Assembly (NCBI GenBank): GCA_963920575.1
Contig: OY986966.1
Coordinates: forward strand, 9,278,048-9,342,047
Direction: 5' to 3'
Length of the DNA stretch: 64,000 nucleotides
Source of the DNA: Narthecium ossifragum
Taxonomy: Eukaryota; Streptophyta; Magnoliopsida; Dioscoreales; Nartheciaceae
Position numbers and translations under genes: made by a program. The stretch's first letter is position 1; every line of letters starts with the position of its first letter. Positions 53,645-63,835 of this stretch are shown in pieces. A model generated the notes under the pieces. That model did no database searches. It saw nothing but the letters and a program-made list of their open reading frames with translations, and was not told the DNA's origin.

Positions 53645-54302
53645 TCACTTGACTTGTCGGACTTCTCCTTTGATCGGCTTTGGTGACCATCGAAACCTTT
53701 TACAAAAAAGTCCTTCACTTCTTGCATCTTCTCCCGTATTCTTGCACATCTTGACATAAGAGATGATATCTTGGACAACCTCTTCAAACCGAAGAGTCTC
53801 TTTTCCAAACATGAGTGTGGTACGAAAATGCTTGAAGGATGGCGGCAACGAGCGAAGCAACAACAATGCCTTGTCTTCCTCTTCATATTTCACCTCCACT
53901 CTTAACAAATCACTTAAGCACCGATTAAAGTCATTTAAATGCTCCATGACATCTCCACCTTCTTCCATCCGAAGGTTAAGCAATTGATCTTTTAAGAAAA
54001 GATTGTTAGAGAGTCTCTAACTTCTCCCAAGTGCCTTTCGCCGAAGTTTCTTCCATGACATTGTACATGACTTCGTCGGACAAATGTAGCTCAATTGAAC
54101 TCATAGCCTTTTGATCCGCCCTTTTCCACTCCTCATCTTCCATATCCTTTGGCTTGTATGTTTCCCCCAACACACACATGATGAGATCTTGTTGGATCAA
54201 CATATTCTTCATCTTCCGTTGCCATAGGGTGAAGTTGATCTTTCCATCAAATGGCTTCAACTCAACCTTCATACTCCCAACCAATGTCTTCTCACTTGCC
54301 AT
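53645..54302 (-). pseudogene. Copia gag (UBN2-type)
   Basis: Starts MASEKTLVGSMKVELKPFDG, then NFTLWQRKMKNMLIQQDL typical of Copia gag. A frameshift near 54000 leads to MEHLNDFNRCLSDL, KALLLLRSLPPSF and FEEVVQDIISY. The ATG at 54302 fits the short leader after the PBS. Confidence 0.88.
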
Positions 54303-54323
54303 CGCGAACAAAATCAACCCGGA

Positions 54324-54335
54324 GCTCTGATACCA
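54324..54335 (-). promoter_or_regulatory. Primer binding site of the Copia element
   Basis: TGGTATCAGAGC on the minus strand, three bases after the 5' LTR end, complementary to the 3' end of initiator tRNA-Met. Confidence 0.95.
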
Positions 54336-54337
54336 CT

Positions 54338-54874
54338 TGTAAACACTCTATGTGCACACCAATACTCACTAAGGCATTCAATCAAACACCTTAAGAGCAA
54401 CAATCCAAGGACCTTGTTCTTGATGGATAAATCAACTAGGGAGACCCACAACCTACAATAGATGAATACTAACAAGCAATCACACACAAGAAAAGAAGAT
54501 TTACGTGATTCACCCGAGTTGGGCAACATCCACGGATTGAGCGGAGCTCGGCGGGTCTTCACTATGATGAGGCAAAAGAAATGAGTGAATACACCACTTC
54601 ACACTTCTCTTCCAACCATACAAGACTCAACCACACCCCTCTCTCAATCTCCTAAGCTTTCTCCAAAAGCTAGGTCTCCCACCTCAACCTCTCTCTCTCA
54701 CTCCTTTTGATCTCAAAAGAGATGATGAGAATATTGAGCTCTCTTCTTTCTTTCTTATTTTTTCTTCTCTCTAGAGTGCCCTTATAACATGGGCTACAAG
54801 TAACTCAAATAAAATCAAACCCGACCCGATAAGAGAACCAAACCCGGTATGGTTAAGTTGAGCCAACACCAACA
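54338..54874 (-). repeat. 5' LTR of the Copia element
   Basis: 537 bp, TG...CA in minus orientation, TSD AAACC outside. Confidence 0.96.
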
Positions 54875-55387
54875 AAACCAAACCATTTAGAACACAAAAG
54901 AGGGAAAAACTCTGATTCTGGTATACTACCGCCGCTGGTAAAATCTGTAAGAGTGCCAATTTTCACCTCTATCATAAGTTGACAGGCTTAGGAAAACAAA
55001 AGGTCATAATTAGGTTTGGCGAAGAATCTTGAACAAATAACAAGGGTTCATGTTTAGTTAATGGTCAAAATCTGTCACAATGTTAAGCTAGCAACCCAAA
55101 TTTTTGTCCAGCATTGATATTTTTACGTGTTCAATAATGCTTAAGATATCTAAATTCTACAATATGAGTTCTTGTAACTCTTTTTCAAATTATACATCAA
55201 GTTTTAATACTACAAGTTTCCAAAGTCTTCGCTACTGCCAAATATAGAAGTGGGAGCCCATGGTACATCTGGTACATCTCACATCACTTCTTGATTTTTC
55301 TGCTCCAATTAAATCCATGAATCACGGCAGAGAACAAATATATGCTTATAAAACAAGAGAAAAAGAATACAGAAGTATCAGATATAC

Positions 55388-55508
55388 CATCTTGCACAAA
55401 AAAATGCCACCGTAGAACCGATTCTGCTAGCAAGTAGTCCCTGACCAGAACCTCTGTCTTGTGCTGATAAGCCTTGATTGCCATAATTACGTTCTTAGGG
55501 ACCTGCAT
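55388..55508 (-). other. Possible host-gene first coding exon
   Basis: ATG at 55508, 40 codons: MQVPKNVIMAIKAYQHKTEV then LVRDYLLAES.., ending at a good donor (GATG|GTATATC). The preceding minus-strand sequence is pyrimidine-rich and ends GCTACAATGCAG, so an acceptor just before GTCCCTAAG is also possible. The start resembles TLC-domain (TMEM56/TLCD4-like) plant proteins as far as I remember, but I am not sure. No further exons of that family were recognised leftward before the Copia insertion. Could be a gene remnant. Confidence 0.3.
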
Positions 55509-56194
55509 TGTAGCATATATGTTGACCTATACCAAAAACAAGTTAAATATCATGAAAAGGAACCATAATATCTGCAATATATGCAAAATCCAATGTGTAT
55601 GTGTGCATGCATTCCTTCACATTCATGCTTATTAACTCTCCAAATATGCTCTCAATTGCCACAACGGATACTTAAATTTGCATAGCAGAAGAAAACACAG
55701 ATGGTAGATTTTAGAGTAATGTTTAAATCTAGTACTGAATGTTCAGATTGAACGAAAGATTATGAAGTATGTCTTGATGGTACTTCTTTCCATCTGTTTT
55801 CTTACTTTGTGAAGTTTCTCAAGCAATCAAGGCTGAAACTACTGCTCCTACTGTGTCTCACCACACAGAGGAATGAGGACCATTAACATTACATGAATAT
55901 GCAACTCCAATATAATCCAACCCATGGATTGCCATGCTGATGGCACGCGACGTGCCGGCAACCTACCGGCACGGTACATGCCGCCGGCACGGGGCGCGCC
56001 GGATCGGCACGCCCCCGTGCCGGTCCAGATGAGTGAAACTCACTAGTATTCAACATCTCCAATTGGCCAAATATAATCTCTTATACCATAGCAGAGTGAA
56101 AACATATCAAAGTAGTATAATACAATACATGACACATAATCAACAACTCAATACATCTCTCATATGAGCACACACCAAGCTCTTTCTCAAACTG

Positions 56195-56392
56195 ACCATA
56201 ATCTGTAATTTGGTGGTTTAAGATAAATGTTCCTACTAGAACTCAAGTGTTGCATTTACTGAGGGAAAGTCATATAAGGAGAATAATAGACTAACCATAA
56301 TCTGTAATTTTATGGTTTAAGATAAATGTTTCTACTAGAACTCAAGTGTTGCATATACTGAGGAAAAGTCATATAAGGAGAATAATATACTT
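56195..56392. repeat. 99-bp tandem duplication
   Basis: ACCATAATCTGTAATTT..TGGTTTAAGATAAATGTT.CTACTAGAACTCAAGTGTTGCAT.TACTGAGG.AAAGTCATATAAGGAGAATAATA is present twice in direct succession, starting at 56195 and 56294. Confidence 0.95.
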
Positions 56393-56524
56393 CAAACTCT
56401 CTAATGAGTGACTGATACTCTACAGCATCACGCTTGAAATCAATGACAGTCTCAGGAGCTTGTGTAGTCACCACTTCAATCTAATGTGGTTGGTATGGCT
56501 AGTTTATATCAGGATAGCCATACG

Positions 56525-57300
56525 ATTTTTAGCCCGTCAGCACTCACTCACCCCCTCTCTCTCCTTCTCTGACTTGCTGACTACCCGACCGGCCCCTTCT
56601 CTTTCGCTTCTCTCCTTATCTTCCTCTCCATGCTGCCCACCAATTCACCTGTCACTTCGCTCTCTCCTCCCTTTTCTTTGCTTTTTCTCCACGTGGTCAC
56701 TACTCTCCTCGCTCCTTCCTTCTTTTTTCTCCCACACGTGGCCCTCTTTCTTCACTCCTTACCTACCCACTTTTTCCCTTCTCGAGATCGCGGCTCCTCC
56801 TTTTTTCTCCCACACGTGGCCCTCTTTCTTCACTCCTTACCTACCCACTTTTTCCCTCATCGAGATCGCGGCTCCTCCTCCCCTTCGGCTCACCTCCGCC
56901 TCCGGCTCCTCCTCCCCTCCACCTCCTCCTCTTCTCCAACTCCAGCTCGTCCTCCCCTCCGGCTCCGGCTCCTCCTTCTCTCATGCTCTCTCCTCCCCTC
57001 TCTTTCTTCCCCTCCTCCCTCTTCCTTTGTTTCTCCCCTCCCCTCTCTTTCTTCTCATCCTCCCTCTTCCTCTAATTCTCTCCTCCCTCTTCCTCTGTTT
57101 CTTTCCTCTTTCCCTCCTCCCCTCTCTCTTTCTCTCTTCCCTCTTCCTCCGTTTCTCTTCTATTTTCCCTCTTTCCCTTCTTCTATGATCCTTCCCCTTT
57201 CTTCCCTCCAATGTTCTCCTCTCCTCTCTTTCTCTCCTCCCTCTTCCTCAGTTTCTCTCCTCCTTCCCTCCTTCCCTCATTCCCTCTTTCCCCTCATGGT
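56525..57300. repeat. Long polypyrimidine tract
   Basis: C/T-rich on the + strand for almost 800 bp, built from CTCCTCCCTCTTCC-type units. Long Ser/Leu/Pro frames on + and Arg/Glu/Lys frames on - are compositional. Includes a 78-bp tandem duplication at 56723-56878 (TTTTTTCTCCCACACGTGGC... repeated at 56801). Confidence 0.9.
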
Positions 57301-57583
57301 TTATAGCAGTGAAGGTGTAGATGCAATTAAGTTATAGGTGCAATCATCGCAATCAACCAAAGAAACCGTCGATGCAATCATCCAAAGCTGTCGGTGCAAT
57401 CATCCGAAGCTATCGGTGCAATCATCCACGGCGATCCGGTACGTATCATGCGATATGTTATGTATCGGCCGACACAACTCCGGCACCTCTCGATAACGAT
57501 AACGAGGGGGGTGTTATGCAGGCAAGCTACCAGTACGGTACATACGGTCCATGCCGGCCAGTATGGAAATCCTTGATCCAACC

Positions 57584-58679
57584 TATCAAACACAAAAAAA
57601 AGACAAAAAAAACAAAGGAAAACTTCTAAGCCAATACTCACATACTGCATTCCCTCAAAGAATACAAGTATCACCCTAAAATTCTCGCTTTTTCACCCAA
57701 TCCAACGAACTTTCAGCCTGAAATCCCAATAATCAATCGCAAGACACAATTCAGGGCTAAATCCATAGACGAATTGCACTTTCTCCAACCGCTACACCAA
57801 TTGCAACACACTCTGGTTCTAAACAAAACCAGTCCGTAGGATGCGCCTCGACTTCCAATCCAACCAAAACATTGAAGGGGGAAAGATCAGGAGGAGACTA
57901 GCACATGAAGCTGATAGCCTTGAATTCCTCAATGAGTGAACCACTGTTGCTTTTAAAATCACCAAGCATAACAATAGACTTTTTACTTGACTTCATTTTT
58001 TTATTGTCCTCTTAGGGAATATAGACTATATGAGGTTTTCTCCGCCTCACATGGTGACTTCCAATTTGATGACATTGAGATTGCTCGGCAGGCTTATTTC
58101 CACTTGGGATAGACAACTTGTTCCTAAACTATTATTCTCGTACCAATGCAACTACGCTTTGAACAAATTATACTAGTATGAATTCTAGAACAGAAAAGAC
58201 TTTTTTACTAACATCAAAAAAAAAAGTAGCAATAACATCAAAAAAAAAGAAGAAAATTCTGTAATCCTAGAACGTTGATTACTACAGAAGTTTACAGCAA
58301 GCACAACTAATCTGTAATCCTAGATAGTACGTTGATTACTCCATTCCAAATATGCACTGAACTGGGGAGGGCTTGGATGAGATTTCTTTTCTTGTCAAAT
58401 AGGTTCGAGCCTAAATTCCTTTTTTGGGGGGGAAGAGGTTCAAGCCAAAATTTGATCGAGTGTAACTCTAATGTGTGGATGTTAGAACAGAAATTATGAC
58501 CGTTGACCGGGACTGTAATCAAGGTCAAAATTCTATTTCCACATTCGAAGAATCAGAAGATTGTGGTTTTTAGTTCTACTCCTTCGAATGATCGAATCAG
58601 AGGTGTTGAAGTGTACAAAAAAGATATTTGTGATTGATGATGGAGTTGATGGAAATGAAAAATGACATGGGAAATGGGA
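57584..58679. other. Unassigned stretch
   Basis: AT-rich with poly-A runs (58218-58250) and a repeat of GTAATCCTAGA..GTTGATTACT at 58262 and 58314. Short minus-strand piece at 57900-57960 (GSLIEEFKAISFMC) ends in a stop; not recognised. Confidence 0.4.
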
Positions 58680-59700
58680 GATGGAAAATGTGATGGTTCT
58701 ATGATAAATCTACTCCTATGAGTAATAGATCTACTCCTAGAAATGAAGAATTATGGTAGCACTACTCCTAGAAAATTATGGTAATTCTACTCCTATGGAA
58801 GAAATTAATGTAGCACTACTCCTAAAAATGAAGGACGTTGCAGGAATTTAAAGGAAAGATAACTTCATTGTTGAATTTAAAAGGCTACATGGTAGATAAA
58901 TCTAAGCCTATTGATACATGATAAAAGATAAATAAAGTGGCATTTTTGCTCTTGATTTGGAGAGAGAGTTTTTCTTCATCCCTTTGGCCTTTTATAGAGC
59001 TTCTGGTAACCACCTTGAAACCACCCGAACTGCTCACTGCAACTGTCTGAAACTGAATCTGAAACCGTCATAAATGCACATTTGGGCGATATCTTCAACT
59101 ATTTACGAAACTGCCATCAGGTAAGTTTCTTGTCTTCCACTGCGATTTGGCCGATGATGACCTTGGAATTTGATCAAACTCTGAACATGAAAGTTGTAGG
59201 TCTTCGAATTATCTTTCTATCGGTCCAAAAATAAGTCATTTGGACATCGTATGAGAAAGTTATCGCCAAAACAGTCAATACATGTCGATGTCTTATTAAA
59301 ATAATCAGCCAAAATATGGCCGATAGACTTTTGGCCGATGGATTTTTGGCCGATGGAGAATCTGGCCGATTGAATTTGGGACATTTGGTCTTATTTACCA
59401 GTTTGCCACTAAACCCTTTGACCATTAATTTGATATATCAAATGACCGAATTTGGAGATGACGTCAGCAGCAAAGTTGTAGATATTTTCGTCATCTTTCC
59501 AACGGTTCAATAATTGGTCAGTTTGGACACTTGGTGTAAAAGTTATGACCAAAATACTCGATTGACAATATTTACGAAATTGCCATTGATTTTGCCGATC
59601 GCCCAAATGGCCATTATTATGGCTAATAGTGGAAAATTTAGAAGAATATGCCTCTAGTGGCACCTCCAGTGGACATTCCAGCCACTAAGACTTCCAGGAT
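58680..59700 (-). repeat. Probable LTR fragment, minus strand
   Basis: In minus orientation there is a TATA box CTCTATAAAAGGCC (about 58987-59000), with CTACAACTTTCATGTTCAGAG upstream, a phrase frequent in Ty3/gypsy LTRs. Four copies of TGGCCGAT spaced 15-16 bp lie at 59317-59372. Edges not identified. Confidence 0.45.
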
Positions 59701-59811
59701 TTGGATTTTCTATTTTTTATTTTTTATTTTGACGAATTAAAATCTCTAAAATACCTCGTCGTGTCCAGTGGCGACCCACTGCATCCATTGTCATCCACCA
59801 TCTTCCATAAG

Positions 59812-61281
59812 TGGTTTTTGCACTTTAATACCATGTAGTTTCATAGGTTGGTGATGAGTCACTAAATGTTCATGATTAAACCCCTTAACTTAGCTTTATT
59901 AGGCCTAGAGTGTTTGTATTTGATAGCTTGTTAGTTGATTTCAGGTTTGATCATGCTTTGAGGAGAAATGCAAGAAATTCGATTAATATGCTGAAATACA
60001 CTGCTCTGTCGACTGTTAGCACAATATTCACCAGATATTATCCTTAAGTCTAAATATTCTGAAATTTGGGTGACATCTAGAAGACATCAAGACGTACAAC
60101 TTTCATGTTGAACACTTTCAGAGATTCCAGATGAATTGATAGCAGTTTTGAAGAAGATGGAGATATTTAGCTGCTGGAAGACTGGTCCGTCGACGCTCGG
60201 GAAAATATTCGTTAAATATTCTAGATAAGTTCAAATATTACAACCTCTTCGGAAAAAGACAGAAGACTTCCAAATCTACATCATTTGTGTTGGACTCATT
60301 CTCAAATTCCGAACTGGTTGAGCCCAGTCGCGATTAGAAGAAGCTGTCAGGGGTGGACCAGGAATTCCGAGTTGCACTTGAGGTCTAACTTAACCTTGAA
60401 ACCCTAATCCGGGAATTAAGATATAAAAAGGGCTTTGTGGCTGGAAAACCAGAGGCCTCCATAGAGAGAAAAAGAGGGATTCAGATTGGAGAAGAAGACG
60501 GAGATGTGGTGTGGATCCCTAACCTTCTTCATCGAATACATGGATCTCATCCAAAAGATGAGTGGCTAATCTTCTAGATCTAGGGATTTCATGAAACTCT
60601 AGTGTAACTTTCTGTATTTTCTAGTTGATTCTTGTATTTCTTTCTCATAGACATGATCTTATGGATTTGAATTTATTGATAATAGAGTTGATGGAAGTAT
60701 TTCCCTTGACGTATTTTGTGTCCTACTTGATTGCTGTGCTTGATGGTAGAGTTCCATAAGATGGTTTTCATGTGGTTTTTGACATGCTTTTGAGATAATC
60801 TATGCTAAGTAAAGATAGATTGTACTCAGGTTAAGTCCGAAGACAATCTATGCTACACGAAGATAGGTTATGCCTTAGGTAGTCACCAACTTTCTTTTAG
60901 GGTTTCATGTGAGCTTAAGAAGCCATGATTCCATAATGTCTAGAGAAGAAGCAAGATGATAGCTAGAGGATACAGGAAGTGAAGCTAGAGTGGATTGAGG
61001 GATCCCTAGGTTGTTTCTCTCATTGATCTACTTCAACCTTTTCATTGCTTTTTCAGTAGTTTAATTTCTTAGATAACAAAACCATTGAAACTCCTTTTCT
61101 TCGCCTTAGGACTTGAGTTTAGAGATTTAATTTGATTTCTTCTTTTGTTAAACAATCTTTCCCTGTGGTTCGACTCCGGATCTCACCACTGTTCTACGTT
61201 TGTAGAGTAGTATTGATTGAAGGATTATAAATTCTAAATTGCGTTTTGCATCTGATTTAACGACGCATTTGCGAGCGATCA
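59812..61281 (+). mobile_element. LTR-like repeat, + strand, 1.47 kb
   Basis: Starts near TGGTTTTTGCACTTTAATAC and ends near GCGAGCGATCA. Has TATAAAAAG at 60422 and TTCCCTGTGGTTCGACTCCGGATCTCACC at about 61150, a typical Ty3/gypsy LTR 3' phrase. No coding region and no clear TSD. A family different from A and the TGTGAGGACC clade, without the GATCGATC arrays. Confidence 0.6.
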
Positions 61282-61593
61282 GTTGGTAATTTACTACTTT
61301 CTAGTTTAGAAAATGTAATTTAGTACCTTATCTTTTATATAAAGGAGGGATACAAGACCTAGCTCTAGACGACGTTATCCCTAGTGACAGAAAACCGCCC
61401 ACATGTGACGCATGTGAGAGGTTTTTCTTAACAAAGGAGATGTCAAAGGGTCCGTCGGACATGATGATAAGGATGACCAGGCCTTTAGCTGCCTTGGCGA
61501 CCTCAGTGGTGAGGAGCGTCTGTTGGACACCACATAGAAGAACCGTAAAAATAAATATACACATATTCAATAGAAAGAGCTATATATTATCAC
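61282..61593. mobile_element. Truncated Pack-MULE-like end with gene fragment
   Basis: TTGGTAATTTACTACTTTCTAG, then AATTTAGTACC, GACGACGTTATCCC and GACAGAAAACCGCCCACATGTG parallel the order in the Pack-MULE at 32094 (AACTTTAGTACC, GACGGCGTTAGTCC, CACAGAAAACCGCACATGTG). It is then cut by hAT-like DNA at 61594. Confidence 0.55.
61436..61536 (-). pseudogene. GH3 beta-D-xylosidase fragment
   Basis: Minus strand reads VQQTLLTTEVAKAAKGLVIL then IIMSDGPFDIS. Plant beta-xylosidases (BXL) have ...QQ.LV..VA.A.K.PVILV.M.GGP.DI.FA here. About 33 residues, ending at the MULE terminal sequence; LVILIIMSDGP has changed residues compared with the usual VILVLMSGGP. A captured fragment, not a gene. Confidence 0.65.
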
Positions 61594-62092
61594 CAGTAGC
61601 GGATTTTAGAAACTTAATAAGTGAGGGCTCAAAATAATTTTCATATGTCACTCGATGCTTTCTCGTGGTAAGAAATTTATCCATAATTCTATAATTTTTG
61701 AAAAACATTTCACGGTAATTACAAAAAAATTCATAATTCCTTAATCAAACATAGCATCCAATTAATCAAATCTAACAAAATCCAATTACCCGTTCCCTTC
61801 CTCCTCATTAGTCAAAAACAAAACAAAGAAAAAAATGAAAGAGCAAGAGAAAATGACCGGACGATCGAGAACTTAGGGCATCGGGTTTGGATGAAGGATC
61901 GAGTCTCTCCCATTATGTAGTTGGCAACTCAGGTTGATCGTTAATAGATTTTTGAATCCGATCTCAAAATTGACCTAATAGTTAACAAGTCATAGCCTTA
62001 TAGGATTAGATCGGATATTTGAGTAGAAAAAAACAATAAAACAACAATTAGATAAATCTCAGCTTACCTTTATGCTGAGTTTCTCATCATCA

Positions 62093-62353
62093 TCCTTATA
62101 TAGGAGCATGGTTATAAAATAACCTTTGGTTGTCCTACGTGGATCCTACATGACAGGCTTAGTCCTATGTGAAGCCTACGTGGAGGGGGAAGTTAGTGGG
62201 GGAGGTGGTTAATGGGGATGAGGGGAAAGTTAACATGGAAGTTAGTAGGGGTTAGTGGATGAGGGGGTTGAGGGGTGGGTGGTTAATAAGGAAGTTAACA
62301 TGGAAGTTAAGGGGTGGGTGATTACCGTGTCAGGTGGCACGGGAGCCCGCTAG
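62093..62353 (+). mobile_element. Short Helitron-like element, copy 1
   Basis: Starts A|TCCTTATATAGGAGCATGG and ends GGGAGCCCGCTAG|T, with a possible stem CGTG/CACG before the end. Both edges obey the A|TC...CTAG|T rule and there is no TSD. Interior rich in GTTAGTGGGGG and AAGTTAACATGGAAGTTA repeats. Confidence 0.6.
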
Positions 62354-62356
62354 TCA

Positions 62357-62556
62357 TCCTTATATAGGAGCATGGTTATAAGTTAACATTTTGTTGTCCT
62401 ATTGGCATCCTATGTGGCAGGGTTTATCTTATGTGACTGCTAATGTGGAGGGGGTAATAGTGGGGGAGGGGGGAGTTAGGCGGGGTTAGTGGAGAGTTAT
62501 GAGCGAGGGGAGGAGAGATGGTGGTTATCCTGCCATGTGACAGGGGATAAGACTAG
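62357..62556 (+). mobile_element. Short Helitron-like element, copy 2
   Basis: Same start, TCCTTATATAGGAGCATGG, and ends GGGATAAGACTAG|T after a CCTG/CAGG stem. It lies three bases after copy 1 in the same orientation. Confidence 0.6.
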
Positions 62557-62679
62557 TCATTATATCGAACGAGAATGATTACAAAGATAAAAGATCAGTC
62601 TAAATAAGAAAAAATAAAAATAAAATTTATTTGGGGCGAGTGAGAGGCGATTGGGTCGCCCCACGTAAATCCGCCCCTG

Positions 62680-63163
62680 ATCCTCAGTGATCTCCTAAAA
62701 AGGTCGATGTAATGTTAAACTATATATGTAACCAATAATGTCCTTTGCGCACTCAAATGCACCTCTAAAATTTGGCATCGTTCCTTACTTTTCATCACTT
62801 GAGAAGACAGCTAACAATACTAACTCACGGAAACAAACCAATATCAAGATGAGAATTCCCTATGAATAAACCCGAATCTGCAACAATAATAAGTGCCTCG
62901 ATCATAGGCAGCATCAGCATCTGCTTCTATATATAACTCAGTATTTTCAGTATTTATTGAAGCATGGAGAAGAAAAGATGCACTTTATAGGATTCCCCCC
63001 CCCCCCCCCCCCCTTCTCATGTGGGAATTTCGATTCAAGCTTATTTATGTCCTTAATTTAATCTTTAGGGGAAGGAAAAAAGAGAGTAATTTCAGTCATA
63101 TTAAGCTGAAAGTAAATACATGTATGTGGATAGTCTATTTATGCTGATTCTAGTTGCTTGTCC
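62680..63163. other. Unassigned stretch with a 19-C run
   Basis: AT-rich; 19 C in a row at 62995-63013. No gene seen. Confidence 0.5.
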
Positions 63164-63166
63164 TTA

Positions 63167-63832
63167 GGGTCTGTTTGGTTGCTGAGAAGTGAGCTGAAGT
63201 GAAGTGACTTCTGGGGAGTGAAGTGAAGTGAAGTTACTTTTTGGGGTTTCTGAGTTCTAGTGTTTGGTTGGTGTTTGAAGTGGAATATGGTCACCCTCAA
63301 CTATTTAATAATTTCTCTATATTAAAATATTAAAAATAATACTATTTTAGATGACGTGGACCAATCACGAGGTGCCACATGACATGTGGGATCCATTTAT
63401 ATTAATATTTTATTACATTATGATATATTAACATTATTTGCCACTTAAAATATTAAAATTAAAGCATTAAAATAATATTTTAATCTTAAAATGTTAATAA
63501 TTTAATAACTTTTAAATTAAATTATTAGAAATAATATTATTTTGGATGACGTGGACCAATCACGAGGTGACAAGTGGTATGTGAAACCTACTTATATTAA
63601 TATTTTATTACAGTATAATATTATTAATATTATTTTTTACTTCAAATGCCACTTCAAATGACTTCACGTCAAAAAGACCTGAAGTCGAAATTGAAAATGA
63701 CAGCTTTGACTACAGTGACTTGGAAGTGGAGCTGAAGTGACTTGGAAGTGGGGCTGAAGTCACACTTCAGCCCCACTTCCGAGCAACCAAACACCTAAAG
63801 TGACTCGGACTTCATAGGAAGCAAACACGCCC
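63167..63832. mobile_element. PIF/Harbinger-type MITE, 666 bp
   Basis: Left GGGTCTGTTTGGTTGC, right (inverted) GGGCGTGTTTGCTTCC, flanked by TTA at 63164-63166 and 63833-63835. The core holds two diverged copies of GATGACGTGGACCAATCACGAGGTG (about 63348 and 63546), about 198 bp apart. A perfect 17-bp hairpin (63744-63760 with 63764-63780, loop CAC) precedes an inner copy of the end, GAGCAACCAAACACC. Confidence 0.75.
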
Positions 63833-63835
63833 TTA

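Larger units (their letters stand above)
49695..54874 (-). mobile_element. Complete Copia (Tnt1/Tork-like) retrotransposon, 5.18 kb
   Basis: Two 537-bp LTRs (49695-50231 and 54338-54874) differ at about a dozen sites by eye (about 98% identity). Flanked by AAACC on both sides (49690-49694, 54875-54879). The 5' LTR is the right one. PBS TGGTATCAGAGC and polypurine tract AAGGTGGAGAT are both present. Coding order (minus strand): gag, zinc knuckle, protease, integrase, RT, RNase H, which is Copia order. By a usual grass LTR clock the divergence suggests about one million years; that date is only an inference. Confidence 0.97.
55923..57575. mobile_element. hAT-type non-autonomous element, 1.65 kb
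   Basis: Left end CATGGATTGCCATGCTG and right end (inverted) CAAGGATTTCCATACTG are imperfect TIRs. Flanked by ATCCAACC at 55915-55922 and 57576-57583, a perfect 8-bp TSD. The ends carry GC-rich inverted motifs (GTGCCGGC, CGGTACATGCCG). The interior has two tandem duplications and a long C/T-rich block. No transposase seen. Confidence 0.82.
61594..62679. mobile_element. Candidate hAT-type element, 1.09 kb
   Basis: Left CAGTAGCGGATTTTAG, right (inverted) CAGGGGCGGATTTACG. The 8-bp flanks ATTATCAC and ATCCTCAG agree at 5 of 8 bases only, so the call is tentative. AT-rich inside, holding the two Helitron-like repeats. Confidence 0.45.

Noticed and set aside
56460..57337. Two overlapping 235-242-codon open frames on the + strand
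   Set aside because: They are Ser/Leu/Pro-rich products of a long C/T tract with tandem duplication; no domain, and both frames look alike.
62995..63013. C run (and those at 46987 and 30270) as an assembly gap or element border
   Set aside because: Flanking DNA continues normally; a homopolymer alone is no border, though its length may be wrong.
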